Assembly (NCBI GenBank): GCA_045632265.1
Contig: JAZQWG010000003.1
Location: 28,784-92,783 of the forward strand
Source: Scatosoma sp045632265
GTDB lineage: Bacteria; Bacillota; Clostridia; Christensenellales; Borkfalkiaceae
Length of the DNA: 64,000 nucleotides
Direction: 5' to 3'
Part shown: one piece after another, positions 51,111 through 60,804 of the stretch
How the letters are laid out: each line of letters starts with the position of its first letter
Position numbering within the stretch: the first letter of the stretch is position 1
Position numbers and translations under genes: made by a program
Notes under the pieces: model-generated
The model's input: the letters and a program-made list of their open reading frames with translations, nothing else
Told to the model about the DNA's origin: nothing
Databases searched by the model: none

Positions 51111-51998
51111 TTAACCTTTTAATCCGCCTACCATCAAGCCCTTTTCAAAGAACTTTTGGAAGAAAGGATAAATCAACAAAATGGGTACGGTAGAAACAAT
51201 AATAACTACGTATTTAAGCGATTCGGAAAGCAATGCTTGTTCCGCTTGACCAAGCGTACCGCCGCCTTGACCGATACTCGACGTGTTTGAACTGATAAGG
51301 ATACGTTGCAACGTTCTTTGCAAGGGCCACAATTTTTCCTTCGTTACGTACAAGAGGGAGTTGAAATACGAGTTCCAATAACCTACGATTGCGTACAAGA
51401 GCATAACCGCAATAATCGGTTTACACAAGGGAATTACGATTTGAACGAACGAACGGAGCGGATCGCAACCGTCGATCATTGCCGCTTCTTGATATTCCCA
51501 AGAAATGGACGATTGAATGTACGTTCTAATAATAATGATATTATACACGCCTACGCAACCAGGGATGATGTTTGCCCAAATGGTGTTAATCAAGCCCAAG
51601 TTCTTTACAACGAAGTACGTAGGAATCATACCGCCGTTGATGAACATCGTGATTACCATGAAAAGGTTTACAAACGATTTACCTTTCAAGTCCCTTCTCG
51701 ACAAGGGATATGCCGCCGTGAATTGCAATACGAGTTGGATAACCGTACCGATTGCCGTGTACATCAACGTATTAAGATAGCCGCGCGTGATAGCGTCGTC
51801 TTTGAAAACTCTTTTAAAGCCGCTCAAGTCAAATTCCTTCGGGAAAAGGGTAACTTGACCGGTGTACACCATTTCCGCCGACGAGAAGGAGTTTGCCAAC
51901 ACGAAAAGAAGGGGCAACAACGTGACGAAGGAATACAAGCCCATAACCACGTAGATAATCCAGTTAAATACTTTATCTTTACCTTTATTCTCAACCAT
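51111..51998 (-). CDS. LplC-type sugar ABC-transporter permease
   Basis: 295 residues with six membrane segments and the EAA loop E-A-A-M-I-D-G-C-D near residue 185 followed by I-V-I-P-L-C-K-P. The C-terminus F-F-Q-K-F-F-E-K-G-L-M-V-G-G-L-K-G is typical of the CUT1 permease partner LplC/YtcP. It starts 12 bases after the lplB-type gene. Confidence 0.93.
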   Translation of the reverse strand: MVENKGKDKVFNWIIYVVMGLYSFVTLLPLLFVLANSFSSAEMVYTGQVTLFPKEFDLSGFKRVFKDDAITRGYLNTLMYTAIGTVIQLVLQFTAAYPLSRRDLKGKSFVNLFMVITMFINGGMIPTYFVVKNLGLINTIWANIIPGCVGVYNIIIIRTYIQSSISWEYQEAAMIDGCDPLRSFVQIVIPLCKPIIAVMLLYAIVGYWNSYFNSLLYVTKEKLWPLQRTLQRILISSNTSSIGQGGGTLGQAEQALLSESLKYVVIIVSTVPILLIYPFFQKFFEKGLMVGGLKG

Positions 51999-52010
51999 GA
52001 TCGTTCCTCC

Positions 52011-53066
52011 TTACCACAAAGACGTTTCGCCCACTCTGCGGGAGATGAAGTTTGCTATCCAAAGCAAGAAGATGTTGATAACCGAGTTAAACAAACCAAT
52101 TGCCGTAGCGTAGCTGTATTGAGGGAATTGCGCCGTGAAGGTTACTTCGTACACGTACGTAGAAATGATACGTGACGAGGAAAGGTTGCCTGGTGTTTGC
52201 AACAGGTACACCTTTTCAAAGCCTACCGAAAGCATGCTGCCGATACTCATGATCAACATGATAACAGCCATGGGGATAATGGTGGGGAAATTGATGTGCC
52301 ACATACGTTTCATACGGCCAGCACCGTCGATGATTGCAGCTTCGTGCAAGCACATGTCAACGTTTGCAAGCGTACCTACGTAGATGATTGCCCACCAACC
52401 AAGACCTTGCCAAAGCCCCGAAATAACGTAAATATGCGGGAAGAGTTTTGCATTTTCCATTGCACGGATAGGTTCACCGCCAAGCCCCGTCACGATACGG
52501 TTGATGATACCCGATTCGTATTCGGCAAACGAGAACAACATACCGCACACAACCATTACCGATACGAAGTAAGGTGCATACGAAATCGTTTGAACGACTT
52601 TCTTGTATCCCTTATTGCGGATTTCGTTTAAGAACAACGCCAATACGATGGGCAAGATTGTATTTACCACGATGGAATACAAACTCAAAACCAAGGTATT
52701 CTTCAAGATATCCCAAAAGTCGGGCATGTTTATGAAATACCAGAAATGATAGAAACCATTTTTGTCAGCCCAAGGGCTTTCCCACAAGCCGTCAAATGCG
52801 TTGAAGTCTTGGAACGCCATCAACAAACCCGACAACGGTACGTAGTTGAAAATCAACAAATACACGAGCGTGGGGATGAGAAGCATCCACAAAAGCAAGT
52901 TGTCTTTACGGAAGAAGTCACGCAAGTTCTTTTTGAACTTACTCATCTTCTTCTTTGCAGGCACTTCTTGCGCCAACGGTTGTTCTTGCACAATCACTTC
53001 TTCCGTCGTTGCTTCTTGAACAACTACGTCTTCAGTTGCTTGTACGTTTTCATTAGCTAACTGCAT
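52011..53066 (-). CDS. LplB-type sugar ABC-transporter permease
   Basis: 351 residues. After an unusually long acidic N-terminal extension (about 45 residues rich in Val/Glu/Gln, E-V-I-V-Q-E-Q-P) come six membrane segments and the EAA loop E-A-A-I-I-D-G-A-G-R near residue 242. LplB/YtcP-type CUT1 subunit, pairing with the gene that follows. The N-terminal extension is not part of the family core; its role is unknown. Confidence 0.92.
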   Translation of the reverse strand: MQLANENVQATEDVVVQEATTEEVIVQEQPLAQEVPAKKKMSKFKKNLRDFFRKDNLLLWMLLIPTLVYLLIFNYVPLSGLLMAFQDFNAFDGLWESPWADKNGFYHFWYFINMPDFWDILKNTLVLSLYSIVVNTILPIVLALFLNEIRNKGYKKVVQTISYAPYFVSVMVVCGMLFSFAEYESGIINRIVTGLGGEPIRAMENAKLFPHIYVISGLWQGLGWWAIIYVGTLANVDMCLHEAAIIDGAGRMKRMWHINFPTIIPMAVIMLIMSIGSMLSVGFEKVYLLQTPGNLSSSRIISTYVYEVTFTAQFPQYSYATAIGLFNSVINIFLLWIANFISRRVGETSLW

Positions 53067-53092
53067 ATAAATTTCTCCTTTTTATATTTTCG

Positions 53093-54895
53093 TTATTTAG
53101 TTATTATTTCAAATCCTCTCTCGTCGGTGTACACGCCGATTTCATCACTAACGTCCGCGTACGCGCTTGGATTGAGTTTTTCTACGTTGCCGATAACCGC
53201 TTTGCCGTCAACGATGGGTGCTATCGTAAACACTTCCGCATGAAGCTGCATCAACTTGCAAGACACGCTATCCTTTTCGTTCATCACGCCGATAAATCCT
53301 TGTTTGGAAGAATATACGGCGTATCTACCGCTTGGCAAGTTATCCACTTCCGCCAAGGGGATTTGCACTTCTTCGCCCGTTTCTACGTTGCCAAATGCAC
53401 CGAGCACGTATGCGCTTTCCGTTTGGTTATACACACGGAAGGGTTCGCCTTTGGGAGTGCCGAAAAGGCAAGCTCTCGTAGGAGCGGCGTTTCTTACGCA
53501 ACGCTTCACCGTCCCGTCCGCCATCGTCAATTTTTTAAGCAAATCGAAGTTGGCTTTATCAAGTTCGTCCGTGCAATATACGGGGCCACCGCTCACCGCT
53601 CTTGCCGTCGCGTGGAATTCACCCCCATCGCCCGAGCTTTGGAACATATCCCAATCGGCGATTACGATCGGATCTACCCAGAAACCAACGAACGCGTTGT
53701 CAACGATGTGTGCGTTATGCGTTAAGGGTTTGTCGGGCATGTAGTCGCAAGACGTTCTCGTGAGCGAGCCTTCACCGATGTTCATAAAGAAATCGTTAGA
53801 ACAGCTGGAACAGTTGATAAGGTTGCCGTCCATCACCGACCACGATGCGTTTTCAACCGCTCGAAGCAAATCGTGCATAGCGCTTACTCGTCCACCCTTG
53901 TTTTCCGCAAACGCTTCCACCCAAGTCATAGCGTCTATCTTCGTTCCGTCAACGCCTTGTTCTTTCAAAGCCTTGTAGAAATCGAGATATGCGCCCGCCG
54001 CATCTTTCACGCAAATGCCACTGTCTTGATCGGCAATGTTCATCGGATAGAAATCTTCGCCAACCGTTGCCGCAAAGGAATCTTCGTGCATGGGAGTTCT
54101 CAATCTATCGGGGATATTGAACGGTTCGTTTACTACGCTATATTGAGGGAAGCTTTCCGCATCGATGCCCTTCCAATAGCCGTTGTAGGTATGCCAGCAA
54201 AGGAAATACTTCAAATCGTATTTTTCCTTACAAGCATCAATCGTTGCTTTCAAGCCTTGCGGGAATTTCTTTTCGTCCGCCTTGAAGGAAACGAGCTTGC
54301 AATCTTTGGAAGTGAACCAGCCTTCATCCGCAATCAAGAACCCAAGTTTTTGTCCCTTGCTTTCAAACAAATCTTCCACCATCAAAATTTTATCGTGGGA
54401 GATATCGCTGTAAAAAGCGTTGTAGGTGCAAAAACCAAAGTAATCGATGAACGGGGGCGTCTTCTTGTCTTTCTTCAAGATAAACGAGCCGATTTCTTTT
54501 TGCAAACGTTCGTACGCATATTTCATGCCTTCGTACGGGTTATCGCATTCAACCGCGTACACGTAGCGGAATTTGCCAAGGGGCAAGTTTTTGTCACCCG
54601 TTTCTACTCGGCAATACACCGCGCCGCCTTTAGCGAAAAGGGAAGCACGGGAAGTGCCGTCGCACAAAGCAAAGTACAACGCGTACCCCTTTTCCGTTTC
54701 CGCAAGCAAATATTGCGTTTCCGCGGGAATTTCAGCCGCCGTTTTCACGAACGCCGTTTTCATCCAACACGAGCCGGAGCGATAACATGCGCTAAATCTT
54801 TTGCCTTGGATAAAATCGCATTTGATAATATCTTCCGCTTTTACGCTCTCCGCCTCGTAGAAAATTTCATTGTAAATAAAAGTGTTCTCGGACAT
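53093..54895 (-). CDS. GH36-like alpha-galactosidase of the raffinose-synthase/Sip1 type
   Basis: 600 residues (ATG 54895; a GTG two codons earlier is possible, and no strong ribosome site is seen). Motifs of the Sip1/raffinose synthase branch: I-A-D-E-G-W near 195, G-T-K-I-D-A with the likely nucleophile Asp321, A-D-W-D-M-F-Q-S with Asp414/Asp416, and S-G-G-P-V-Y. No signal peptide, so it would cleave alpha-galactosides after uptake by the adjacent importer. First gene of the import operon, divergent from araC. Confidence 0.85.
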   Translation of the reverse strand: MSENTFIYNEIFYEAESVKAEDIIKCDFIQGKRFSACYRSGSCWMKTAFVKTAAEIPAETQYLLAETEKGYALYFALCDGTSRASLFAKGGAVYCRVETGDKNLPLGKFRYVYAVECDNPYEGMKYAYERLQKEIGSFILKKDKKTPPFIDYFGFCTYNAFYSDISHDKILMVEDLFESKGQKLGFLIADEGWFTSKDCKLVSFKADEKKFPQGLKATIDACKEKYDLKYFLCWHTYNGYWKGIDAESFPQYSVVNEPFNIPDRLRTPMHEDSFAATVGEDFYPMNIADQDSGICVKDAAGAYLDFYKALKEQGVDGTKIDAMTWVEAFAENKGGRVSAMHDLLRAVENASWSVMDGNLINCSSCSNDFFMNIGEGSLTRTSCDYMPDKPLTHNAHIVDNAFVGFWVDPIVIADWDMFQSSGDGGEFHATARAVSGGPVYCTDELDKANFDLLKKLTMADGTVKRCVRNAAPTRACLFGTPKGEPFRVYNQTESAYVLGAFGNVETGEEVQIPLAEVDNLPSGRYAVYSSKQGFIGVMNEKDSVSCKLMQLHAEVFTIAPIVDGKAVIGNVEKLNPSAYADVSDEIGVYTDERGFEIITK

Positions 54896-54928
54896 ACACA
54901 CACCATTATAAAAATAATATTTTTATCT

Positions 54929-54957
54929 ATTATACCAAAGCGACTTTTTCGTGTAAA
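54929..54957 (-). promoter_or_regulatory. Promoter of the oligosaccharide-import operon
   Basis: Minus strand TTTACA (54957-54952) and TATAAT (54934-54929), 17-base spacer, in the AT-rich gap shared with the divergent araC promoter. Confidence 0.75.
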
Positions 54958-55059
54958 TATATAATATTTACCTAATTATGGATTTTTTTTACTTATTTCT
55001 ATATATACGCGTAAAAATCAATTTTCTCCAACTTTTTATAGAATTTTTTTACTTTTTAA

Positions 55060-55088
55060 TTGACAAAGCGTTTCAAGTATTCTATAAT
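55060..55088 (+). promoter_or_regulatory. Promoter of the AraC-family gene (probably leaderless)
   Basis: TTGACA (55060-55065) and TATAAT (55083-55088), 17-base spacer; AAAGAC then ATG at 55095, so transcription should start at or next to the start codon. Confidence 0.8.
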
Positions 55089-55094
55089 AAAGAC

Positions 55095-55991
55095 ATGAAA
55101 CAACAAACGAAGAAAAAACAAAAAAACGTCTTCTACAAGTACATCGAAAACGATTTATTTGAAGAATTCCAAGTGGTTGCCGTAGGCAAGGAAAAATGCG
55201 CCGCAAATAAGAAGCAAGAAGGCCCGTTTTTGAAAAATCGGTTCGTTATGCACTTTGTAATAAGCGGCAAAGGTTATTACAATCTCGACGGAAAATTGTA
55301 CAGCGTAAAGGCGGGCGATTTGTTCTATATCCCCGCAAACCATATCATTTTTTACTACCCAGATAAGAGCGAGCCTTGGGAATATTTTTGGATGGAATAC
55401 AGCGGACAAAAGGCGTTGCATTTGAACGAACGAGCTGGGCTTACTATTTCTTCCCCTATCTACTCCGTGCAAAAGACGGAAGATTTTGCTTTCATTTGCA
55501 ATGAAATGGTGGGCGCACTCAACGACAAAACGGACGATTTAACAACCGTTTCCGCTGCGTATAAAATCTTTTCCAGCATTATCAACGAGCGTTTCCCGCA
55601 AAAGGCTGCCACCCCCAATTCCCGAGGGGATCTTATCAGCCAAGTGATTGCGTACATCGGTGCAAACTACACCAACCCTTCCCTTTCGTTGGCAGTGATT
55701 GCGGCGAATTTCAATATGAACGCAAGTTATCTTTCCCGTTTCTTCCGCCAAACGACGGGCGTGCCTATCTCGAAATACATCATCGACTTCCGCATGAACA
55801 AGGCGGTGAGCTTGCTTAAGCGCCGTGATTTGTCCATCAAATACGTAGCCATCAGCGTAGGCTATTCCGATCCCTTGTATTTTAGTAGAGAGTTCAATCG
55901 ATTGTACCGCATTTCCCCTTCCGCCTATCGAAAGGAAGTGGAAAAAGGCGACAAAAAATCGCACACGAAGAAAAAAATAAAGGATGCTTAG
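55095..55991 (+). CDS. AraC-family transcriptional regulator of the glycan locus
   Basis: 298 residues from ATG 55095; the longer frame to 54978 runs through the promoter and is rejected. N-terminal cupin sensor (F-V-I-S-G-K-G-Y-Y-N-L-D-G, V-K-A-G-D-L-F-Y-I-P), then a C-terminal double helix-turn-helix with N-A-S-Y-L-S-R-F-F-R-Q-T-T-G and I-S-V-G-Y-S-D-P-L-Y-F-S-R-E-F. It sits between the import operon (divergent) and the catabolic block (convergent) and probably activates the former in response to an imported sugar. Confidence 0.93.
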   Translation: MKQQTKKKQKNVFYKYIENDLFEEFQVVAVGKEKCAANKKQEGPFLKNRFVMHFVISGKGYYNLDGKLYSVKAGDLFYIPANHIIFYYPDKSEPWEYFWMEYSGQKALHLNERAGLTISSPIYSVQKTEDFAFICNEMVGALNDKTDDLTTVSAAYKIFSSIINERFPQKAATPNSRGDLISQVIAYIGANYTNPSLSLAVIAANFNMNASYLSRFFRQTTGVPISKYIIDFRMNKAVSLLKRRDLSIKYVAISVGYSDPLYFSREFNRLYRISPSAYRKEVEKGDKKSHTKKKIKDA

Positions 55992-56008
55992 AAGCATCCT
56001 TTTTTTAT
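55981..56008. terminator. Bidirectional terminator between araC and the beta-helix gene
   Basis: AGGATGCTT-AG-AAGCATCCT followed by TTTTTTT on the plus strand; its stem contains the araC stop codon. Confidence 0.88.
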
Positions 56009-56023
56009 TGATTTTTTATTATT

Positions 56024-57634
56024 TTAGCGTTCTACTGCGTTGCGCAAATTGCCCCTAATAGGATACGCCGTCGTCAATTCCACCTTGTTGTTTTCAAAGG
56101 TGAAATCTTCACAGTTTTTCACGTACGCACAGCAACCCGTAAACGTTTTGAAGTGGTTATTTTTTACCGTAATACCGCTGTGGAAATCGCCAATCGACGG
56201 GTTTGCTTTAATATCCGCAAACACCACGATCGTGCAATCGGCGCAATGATAACCGCAGTTGTCAAAGACGTTGTTTTTAATCGTCAAATCTTTTACGGCA
56301 GTCGATTCAAACCAATAGGAATTGTCACCGCAAACGGCAATCGCCACGTCGGAATTATAGAAAGTGCAACCCTTAACAACCGTCTTTTTATTGCTGTTGA
56401 GAAGGAAGCCGCGAGGGCGGTTGTTGCCCGTGCGACAGTTTTTGATATAGATTTCGGGGTGCGCGGTTATATTGTCGATAACGTAGCCGTCCTTGATAAA
56501 ATCCATATCCCCGTCAAGTTCCAACTTAACTTGCGTAGGCGAAATAAGATCAGACGAAAGCACGGTGAAAGTCGCGCGTTCTTTCATATCGGGCGAGGTA
56601 ATTTCAATCTCGTCCCCAGCCTTATACACGTTTACGCCGTATTGTTGGAAGTGAGAAAGTTCCGCAATAACGGTGTTTCCTTCCCTATTTTTTGCAAGCG
56701 TATAAATGCCGTGGAAGTTGCCGCCGTCGTCCATCATGTTTTCAAAAACGCAATCTTTCAAAACGATTTTTCCACGACAGTTGACGTAGTGCGTAGCATC
56801 GGTGTTGGTGCTGACAAGATAGTTTTCATCATCTCTTGCTTTGGCGCAAAGACGCTTGAGCGTAATATTTTCGCAGTTTTGGAAAAGCGCGCCCATCGTG
56901 CCGCTTTCGTGCATCATCACGTCTTGCAAACGAAGATTTTTGCTGTCAATCGCCGCCCAAACGGGATTCCAACGTTCTTCATGCGTAATCATGAAACGAT
57001 TGTTGCCCGTCAAGAAAGCAAAATTGCCGTGCAAAATTACGTCGCCGTTTTCATCTTCCGTTGCCGTCCACGCTTCTTGATAGATAGGCGGGGTGGGGTG
57101 TCTTTTTACTTCGTTGCCGATGAGGGGCAAAACGATAGCCGTATTGTAGGCGGGGCGTTTGCGCTCGTTATCCATTTCGATAAACAAGTTGATCCCCTCT
57201 TCCATCGATTTTTCCCAAGTTGCGCTTTCAAAGATAATCGTGCCCCTTTCCACTCGATACGGGAATACCGATTTGTTGATAACAAGGCGAGCAAAATCGT
57301 CGCCGTGTTCTACAATTTTTCCGCACGTAAAGAACGGTCTATCGTACTGCACCGTCAAGTTTTTAAGCGTGACGTTTTCGCAGTTACGTACGATAAAGGG
57401 CGCAATTCTGCCTTGGAAAGTGATGGTACTGCCCGAAAAATCTAACACGACGTTCTTCAAACCGTCCAAAAGGAAAGCGATGTTTTTTACGCCCCCGTCG
57501 TTGTTGCTCAAATACAAAAATTCTTGCTTTGTATCTTCCAAACCAAGCGTATAATCGCCCTTTGGGATTACGTATTTATAATTGCTTTGAACGTTCGTTA
57601 ATTCACGGACGTTCTTCAAATAAATCTTCTTCAT
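56024..57634 (-). CDS. Cytosolic GH110-like beta-helix protein
   Basis: 536 residues from the ATG at 57634, just after the stop of the DUF4432 gene. No signal peptide. A right-handed beta-helix with many N-x-x-F / I-x-x-N-x-F turns. The segment T-D-A-T-H-Y-V-N-C-R-G-K-I is followed by F-E-N-M-M-D-D-G-G-N-F-H-G with Asp302-Asp303, closest of the three local beta-helix proteins to the GH110 signature, and G-D-N-S-Y-W-F-E-S near 430 also fits. Expected to remove alpha-1,3-linked galactose from imported oligosaccharides; a related beta-helix lyase or hydrolase is the alternative. Confidence 0.75.
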   Translation of the reverse strand: MKKIYLKNVRELTNVQSNYKYVIPKGDYTLGLEDTKQEFLYLSNNDGGVKNIAFLLDGLKNVVLDFSGSTITFQGRIAPFIVRNCENVTLKNLTVQYDRPFFTCGKIVEHGDDFARLVINKSVFPYRVERGTIIFESATWEKSMEEGINLFIEMDNERKRPAYNTAIVLPLIGNEVKRHPTPPIYQEAWTATEDENGDVILHGNFAFLTGNNRFMITHEERWNPVWAAIDSKNLRLQDVMMHESGTMGALFQNCENITLKRLCAKARDDENYLVSTNTDATHYVNCRGKIVLKDCVFENMMDDGGNFHGIYTLAKNREGNTVIAELSHFQQYGVNVYKAGDEIEITSPDMKERATFTVLSSDLISPTQVKLELDGDMDFIKDGYVIDNITAHPEIYIKNCRTGNNRPRGFLLNSNKKTVVKGCTFYNSDVAIAVCGDNSYWFESTAVKDLTIKNNVFDNCGYHCADCTIVVFADIKANPSIGDFHSGITVKNNHFKTFTGCCAYVKNCEDFTFENNKVELTTAYPIRGNLRNAVER

Positions 57635-57639
57635 TTTTT

Positions 57640-58548
57640 TCAAATCTTTTCCACACGCAAAGCCACGGAGAAGCAAACTTTTTCGCCTGCTTTCACCCTT
57701 TTATAAGCAAACTTATCGTCCAATTCCGTCGTGCAAGGCTCTAAACCAAGCGCATAATCGCTGCTTGCCATGCTCTTCCATTCTACAAAGCAAGGCAACG
57801 TGTCTTTGGAATAAATTACGCTGAACTTTTTGCCGATTTTTTCGTTGACAAGCGATGCCTTGCCCGTCTTGAGTTTCAAGAAATAGCAAGTTTCTTCTTG
57901 CCCTACTTTCGGCTCGCTCATTTCGTACATGGTAGCTTTGTTTTCTTCCGCCCAAGGGCTGCGAGAAACAAAACTTTCCACGTCCGCAACCACTTTTGCG
58001 CCGTCGTCAAGCATGGGATAGCCTACGTTTACGTGATACAACACACAGTAATTTTCGTCTACGTACCCTTCGTTGCAAAGTTCGTCGTCCACGTGCACCG
58101 TGTCGTCACCGATTTTCGTCCAAACCTTACGTTTCAAAACGAGATTTTTCCCAAAAAGCGCCGTATCACGGATAACCGCTTCTACGACAATCCCATCTTC
58201 GTTGCACTCCGCACGCAATACGGTTGCGGGGGTGTTATGGATAGTGCCGTGAAGTTCATAGCCCTCTCTGCCGCCAACGCTATCCAAACCGCAAGTGTAG
58301 AGCATGCCACCCTCAAAACGTCTCAAAAAGCCGATTTCACGCGCAGTAAAGCCGTTTTTAGAGATGAAGGACATATTTTGACCTTCGTGATAGAGTTGCA
58401 TAACGTCAAGCGCTTTGGAAACGTTCAAAAGGAAACGAATTTTGCCGTTATCGCAATCGATAACGTCCAAGCCCTTTTCAACGCCGTCAGTAAACGCATA
58501 GCGGCGAATACTCGCCGCTTGCATATAATTTGAAATCTTACCGTTCAT
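57640..58548 (-). CDS. DUF4432 aldose-1-epimerase-like protein
   Basis: 302 residues, galactose-mutarotase-like beta-sandwich: L-N-V-S-K-A-L-D-V near 42, L-H-G-T-I-H-N-T-P-A with a His at the place of the mutarotase catalytic His, and Y-H-V-N-V-G-Y-P. The DUF4432 family occurs in sugar-catabolic operons and probably interconverts anomers. It lies 3 bases after the aldolase gene. Confidence 0.82.
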   Translation of the reverse strand: MNGKISNYMQAASIRRYAFTDGVEKGLDVIDCDNGKIRFLLNVSKALDVMQLYHEGQNMSFISKNGFTAREIGFLRRFEGGMLYTCGLDSVGGREGYELHGTIHNTPATVLRAECNEDGIVVEAVIRDTALFGKNLVLKRKVWTKIGDDTVHVDDELCNEGYVDENYCVLYHVNVGYPMLDDGAKVVADVESFVSRSPWAEENKATMYEMSEPKVGQEETCYFLKLKTGKASLVNEKIGKKFSVIYSKDTLPCFVEWKSMASSDYALGLEPCTTELDDKFAYKRVKAGEKVCFSVALRVEKI

Positions 58549-58551
58549 AGA

Positions 58552-59397
58552 TTATTTACCCGAGAAAACTTTCAACGTGCCAAGCGCATTTTCTTTCATT
58601 GCGTTTTGCGCGTTCAATGCCAAGTTGTGGAAGAAATCCGCATCCTTGCTTTCTACCGTAGCTTTTGCCGCAGCGTAGCCAGCGTACGACATGTACGAAT
58701 AGTAGTTGATTTTGCCGATACCGCGAGCGATAACTTCACGATATTCTTCGTGGGAAATACCGCTGCCGCCGTGCATTACAAGGGGAATATCGGTATATTC
58801 TCTAACTTTCGTAATAATGTCCATATTCAATACGGGTTTCGTCTTGTAAATGCCGTGTGCCGTACCGAAAGCGATTGCCAAAGCATCGATACCCGTCTTT
58901 GCAAGGAAATCGGGAACGAGTTCGGGTTTCGTGTACAAATCGGAAGGATCAGCAACGATGCTTTCGCCGCCACCTTCTCTTTGGGGAAGCGCACCAAGTT
59001 CCGCTTCAACTTCCGCACCGTTTGCGTGTGCGTAATCAACAACTTCTTTCGTGCCCTTTGCGTTTTCTTCGTAAGGGAGCGTGGAATAGTCGATCATAAC
59101 GGACGTGAAGCCGAGTTCGATTGCACGTTTGCAATATTCAAAATCTTCACCGTGGTCAAGGTGAACGCATACTTTAACCTTGCTTCTCTTTGCAAGTTCC
59201 ACCATAACGGGGCCGATTTTGTCAAGGGGAGCAACGTCTTCGTGGCATTGTGCGTGTGCGATGATAACGGGAACGTCCAATTCTTCCGCCGCACCCAAAA
59301 CCGCAAGCAAGCATTCCAAGTTGGGGGTGTTAAAACTACCGATAGCGATGTTTCTCGCTTTGCCTTCTGCAATAACTTCTTTTAATCCTGCTAACAT
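58552..59397 (-). CDS. Class II fructose-bisphosphate-type aldolase (GatY/KbaY-like)
   Basis: 281 residues with the class II FBA motifs: V-H-L-D-H-G (Asp81 catalytic, His82 zinc), E-A-E-L-G near 132, A-F-G-T-A-H-G near 178 and M-H-G-G-S-G near 208 (zinc His). Cleaves a ketose 1-phosphate or 1,6-bisphosphate to DHAP plus an aldehyde. With the isomerase and FGGY kinase upstream the likely order is aldose, ketose, ketose-1-phosphate, DHAP. It differs from the BMC aldolase (FucA type) and carries no encapsulation helix, so it serves a separate cytosolic pathway. Confidence 0.9.
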   Translation of the reverse strand: MLAGLKEVIAEGKARNIAIGSFNTPNLECLLAVLGAAEELDVPVIIAHAQCHEDVAPLDKIGPVMVELAKRSKVKVCVHLDHGEDFEYCKRAIELGFTSVMIDYSTLPYEENAKGTKEVVDYAHANGAEVEAELGALPQREGGGESIVADPSDLYTKPELVPDFLAKTGIDALAIAFGTAHGIYKTKPVLNMDIITKVREYTDIPLVMHGGSGISHEEYREVIARGIGKINYYSYMSYAGYAAAKATVESKDADFFHNLALNAQNAMKENALGTLKVFSGK

Positions 59398-59410
59398 GTT
59401 TGTTTACCCC

Positions 59411-60802
59411 TTAGTCGATGTTGATTACTTCATAGCCAAGATACGTCTTGAAAGCTTCTTCCAAAACGTACTTCATGTGACCCATACCAACCGTCGTGTG
59501 GTGCTTGAAACCACCCTTTGCCAAACGGATAAGTTTGTCTTGCAAGTTGGGAATTTCCGCAACGCCGCCACAACCGAAGTATCCTTTTTCAATAGGATCA
59601 GCCGTGAATTTCGCTTCGCTTGCATATACTTTAAGCTTGCCGTCTTCGGTGAAACCGTTGGAGAAGGTCATATCGAACGCTGCGATTCTGCCTTCGTTGG
59701 TACCCCAACCGCTGCCAGGATCGTTCTTTGCGAACATCTTGTGTTCGGTTACGTCGCCCTTTTCGGTCATCAAGGATTGAGCAACGGGACCGCAGTGGAA
59801 AAGGATAACCTTGTTTTCGTCGTCGCCGTAGTTGTTGTTCCAGTCCAAGCAAGCCGTAGGCTTTTCACTTGCAAGTTGCATTGCACGCATGGTGATAGCA
59901 CTCGTCAAGTCGATTTCGCAAGAGCATACGATACCTCTATCGTTAAGTTCGGAAATAAGTACGCAAGGGCATACGCGAAGAATCGTTTCCATTTCGTTCC
60001 AGCAACGAAGGGTGATTGCATCAAGGCGATATTCTTCGATATATTCGTCGATTACAACGGAAATTTTAGCAAGCGTCAATTTGTTTGCGATAGGCACTTT
60101 GGAGAAGTTTGCATAGTTTTCCAAACGTGCAATTTTTGCAACGACTGCTGCATCGTCGTCGCTTTTTGCTTTTACCTTGAAGATAAGTTCGGACAAGTCG
60201 AAGCTTTCAACGTTGATGCCGTATCTTTGCAACGTCACTTCGTCGAAACGAACGGTTTTGAACGCCGTCGTTCTTGCACCGATACAGCCAAGGTTGAATC
60301 TCTTCATGCCCTTAACAACGCGGCAAATAGCTGCAAAGTCAGCCAAGTTTTGCTTGAACGCATCGCTCAAGGGGTGAACAACGTGGGGTTTCATAACGGT
60401 GAAAGGAATTTGGTATTGATAGAATACGTCCGTCACCGAGAATTTACCGCAGTATGCGTCACGGCGGTGTGCAAAGTCCATTTTGCCGATTTCATCGGGA
60501 TATGCTTGCATTAAGATAGGCACGCCAGCGTCTTGCAATGCGTTTACTGCGCCGTTTTCGTCGATGAAAATGGGCATGCAAAGGATAACGCCGTCGTATT
60601 CGCCTTCGTGGCTCTTCAACCAGTCGTGATAAATTCTGCCTTCTTCACGCGTTTCAACCGCACCGTATCTGGTTGCGGTTTCGTCCATAACAAGATATTC
60701 GTGGCCAGCATCGGTGACAGCTTTCATCATGTCCGCACGTGCGCCAGCGATAAGTTCTGCGGGCATAAACCCACGGTTACCGAAATACAAAGCAAATTTC
60801 AT
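59411..60802 (-). CDS. L-fucose/L-arabinose isomerase-family sugar isomerase
   Basis: 463 residues. The N-terminal domain has G-N-R-G-F-M-P-A; later R-C-W-N-E-M near 262, C-S-C-E-I-D near 290, L-D-W-N-N-N-Y near 317 and a terminal H-H-T-T-V-G-M-G-H contain the Glu/Asp/His set of the FucI/AraA superfamily. It is about 100-130 residues shorter than classical FucI, so it belongs to a short branch of unknown sugar. Neighbours (kinase, aldolase) make aldose-to-ketose isomerisation likely. Possible substrates include L-fucose or D-galactose-type sugars; not decidable here. Confidence 0.8.
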   Translation of the reverse strand: MKFALYFGNRGFMPAELIAGARADMMKAVTDAGHEYLVMDETATRYGAVETREEGRIYHDWLKSHEGEYDGVILCMPIFIDENGAVNALQDAGVPILMQAYPDEIGKMDFAHRRDAYCGKFSVTDVFYQYQIPFTVMKPHVVHPLSDAFKQNLADFAAICRVVKGMKRFNLGCIGARTTAFKTVRFDEVTLQRYGINVESFDLSELIFKVKAKSDDDAAVVAKIARLENYANFSKVPIANKLTLAKISVVIDEYIEEYRLDAITLRCWNEMETILRVCPCVLISELNDRGIVCSCEIDLTSAITMRAMQLASEKPTACLDWNNNYGDDENKVILFHCGPVAQSLMTEKGDVTEHKMFAKNDPGSGWGTNEGRIAAFDMTFSNGFTEDGKLKVYASEAKFTADPIEKGYFGCGGVAEIPNLQDKLIRLAKGGFKHHTTVGMGHMKYVLEEAFKTYLGYEVINID

Positions 60803-60804
60803 AA

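Noticed and set aside
54978..55094. N-terminal extension of the AraC protein by 39 residues.
   Set aside because: The extension overlaps the consensus promoter and is Phe/Leu/Ile-rich noncoding-type sequence.
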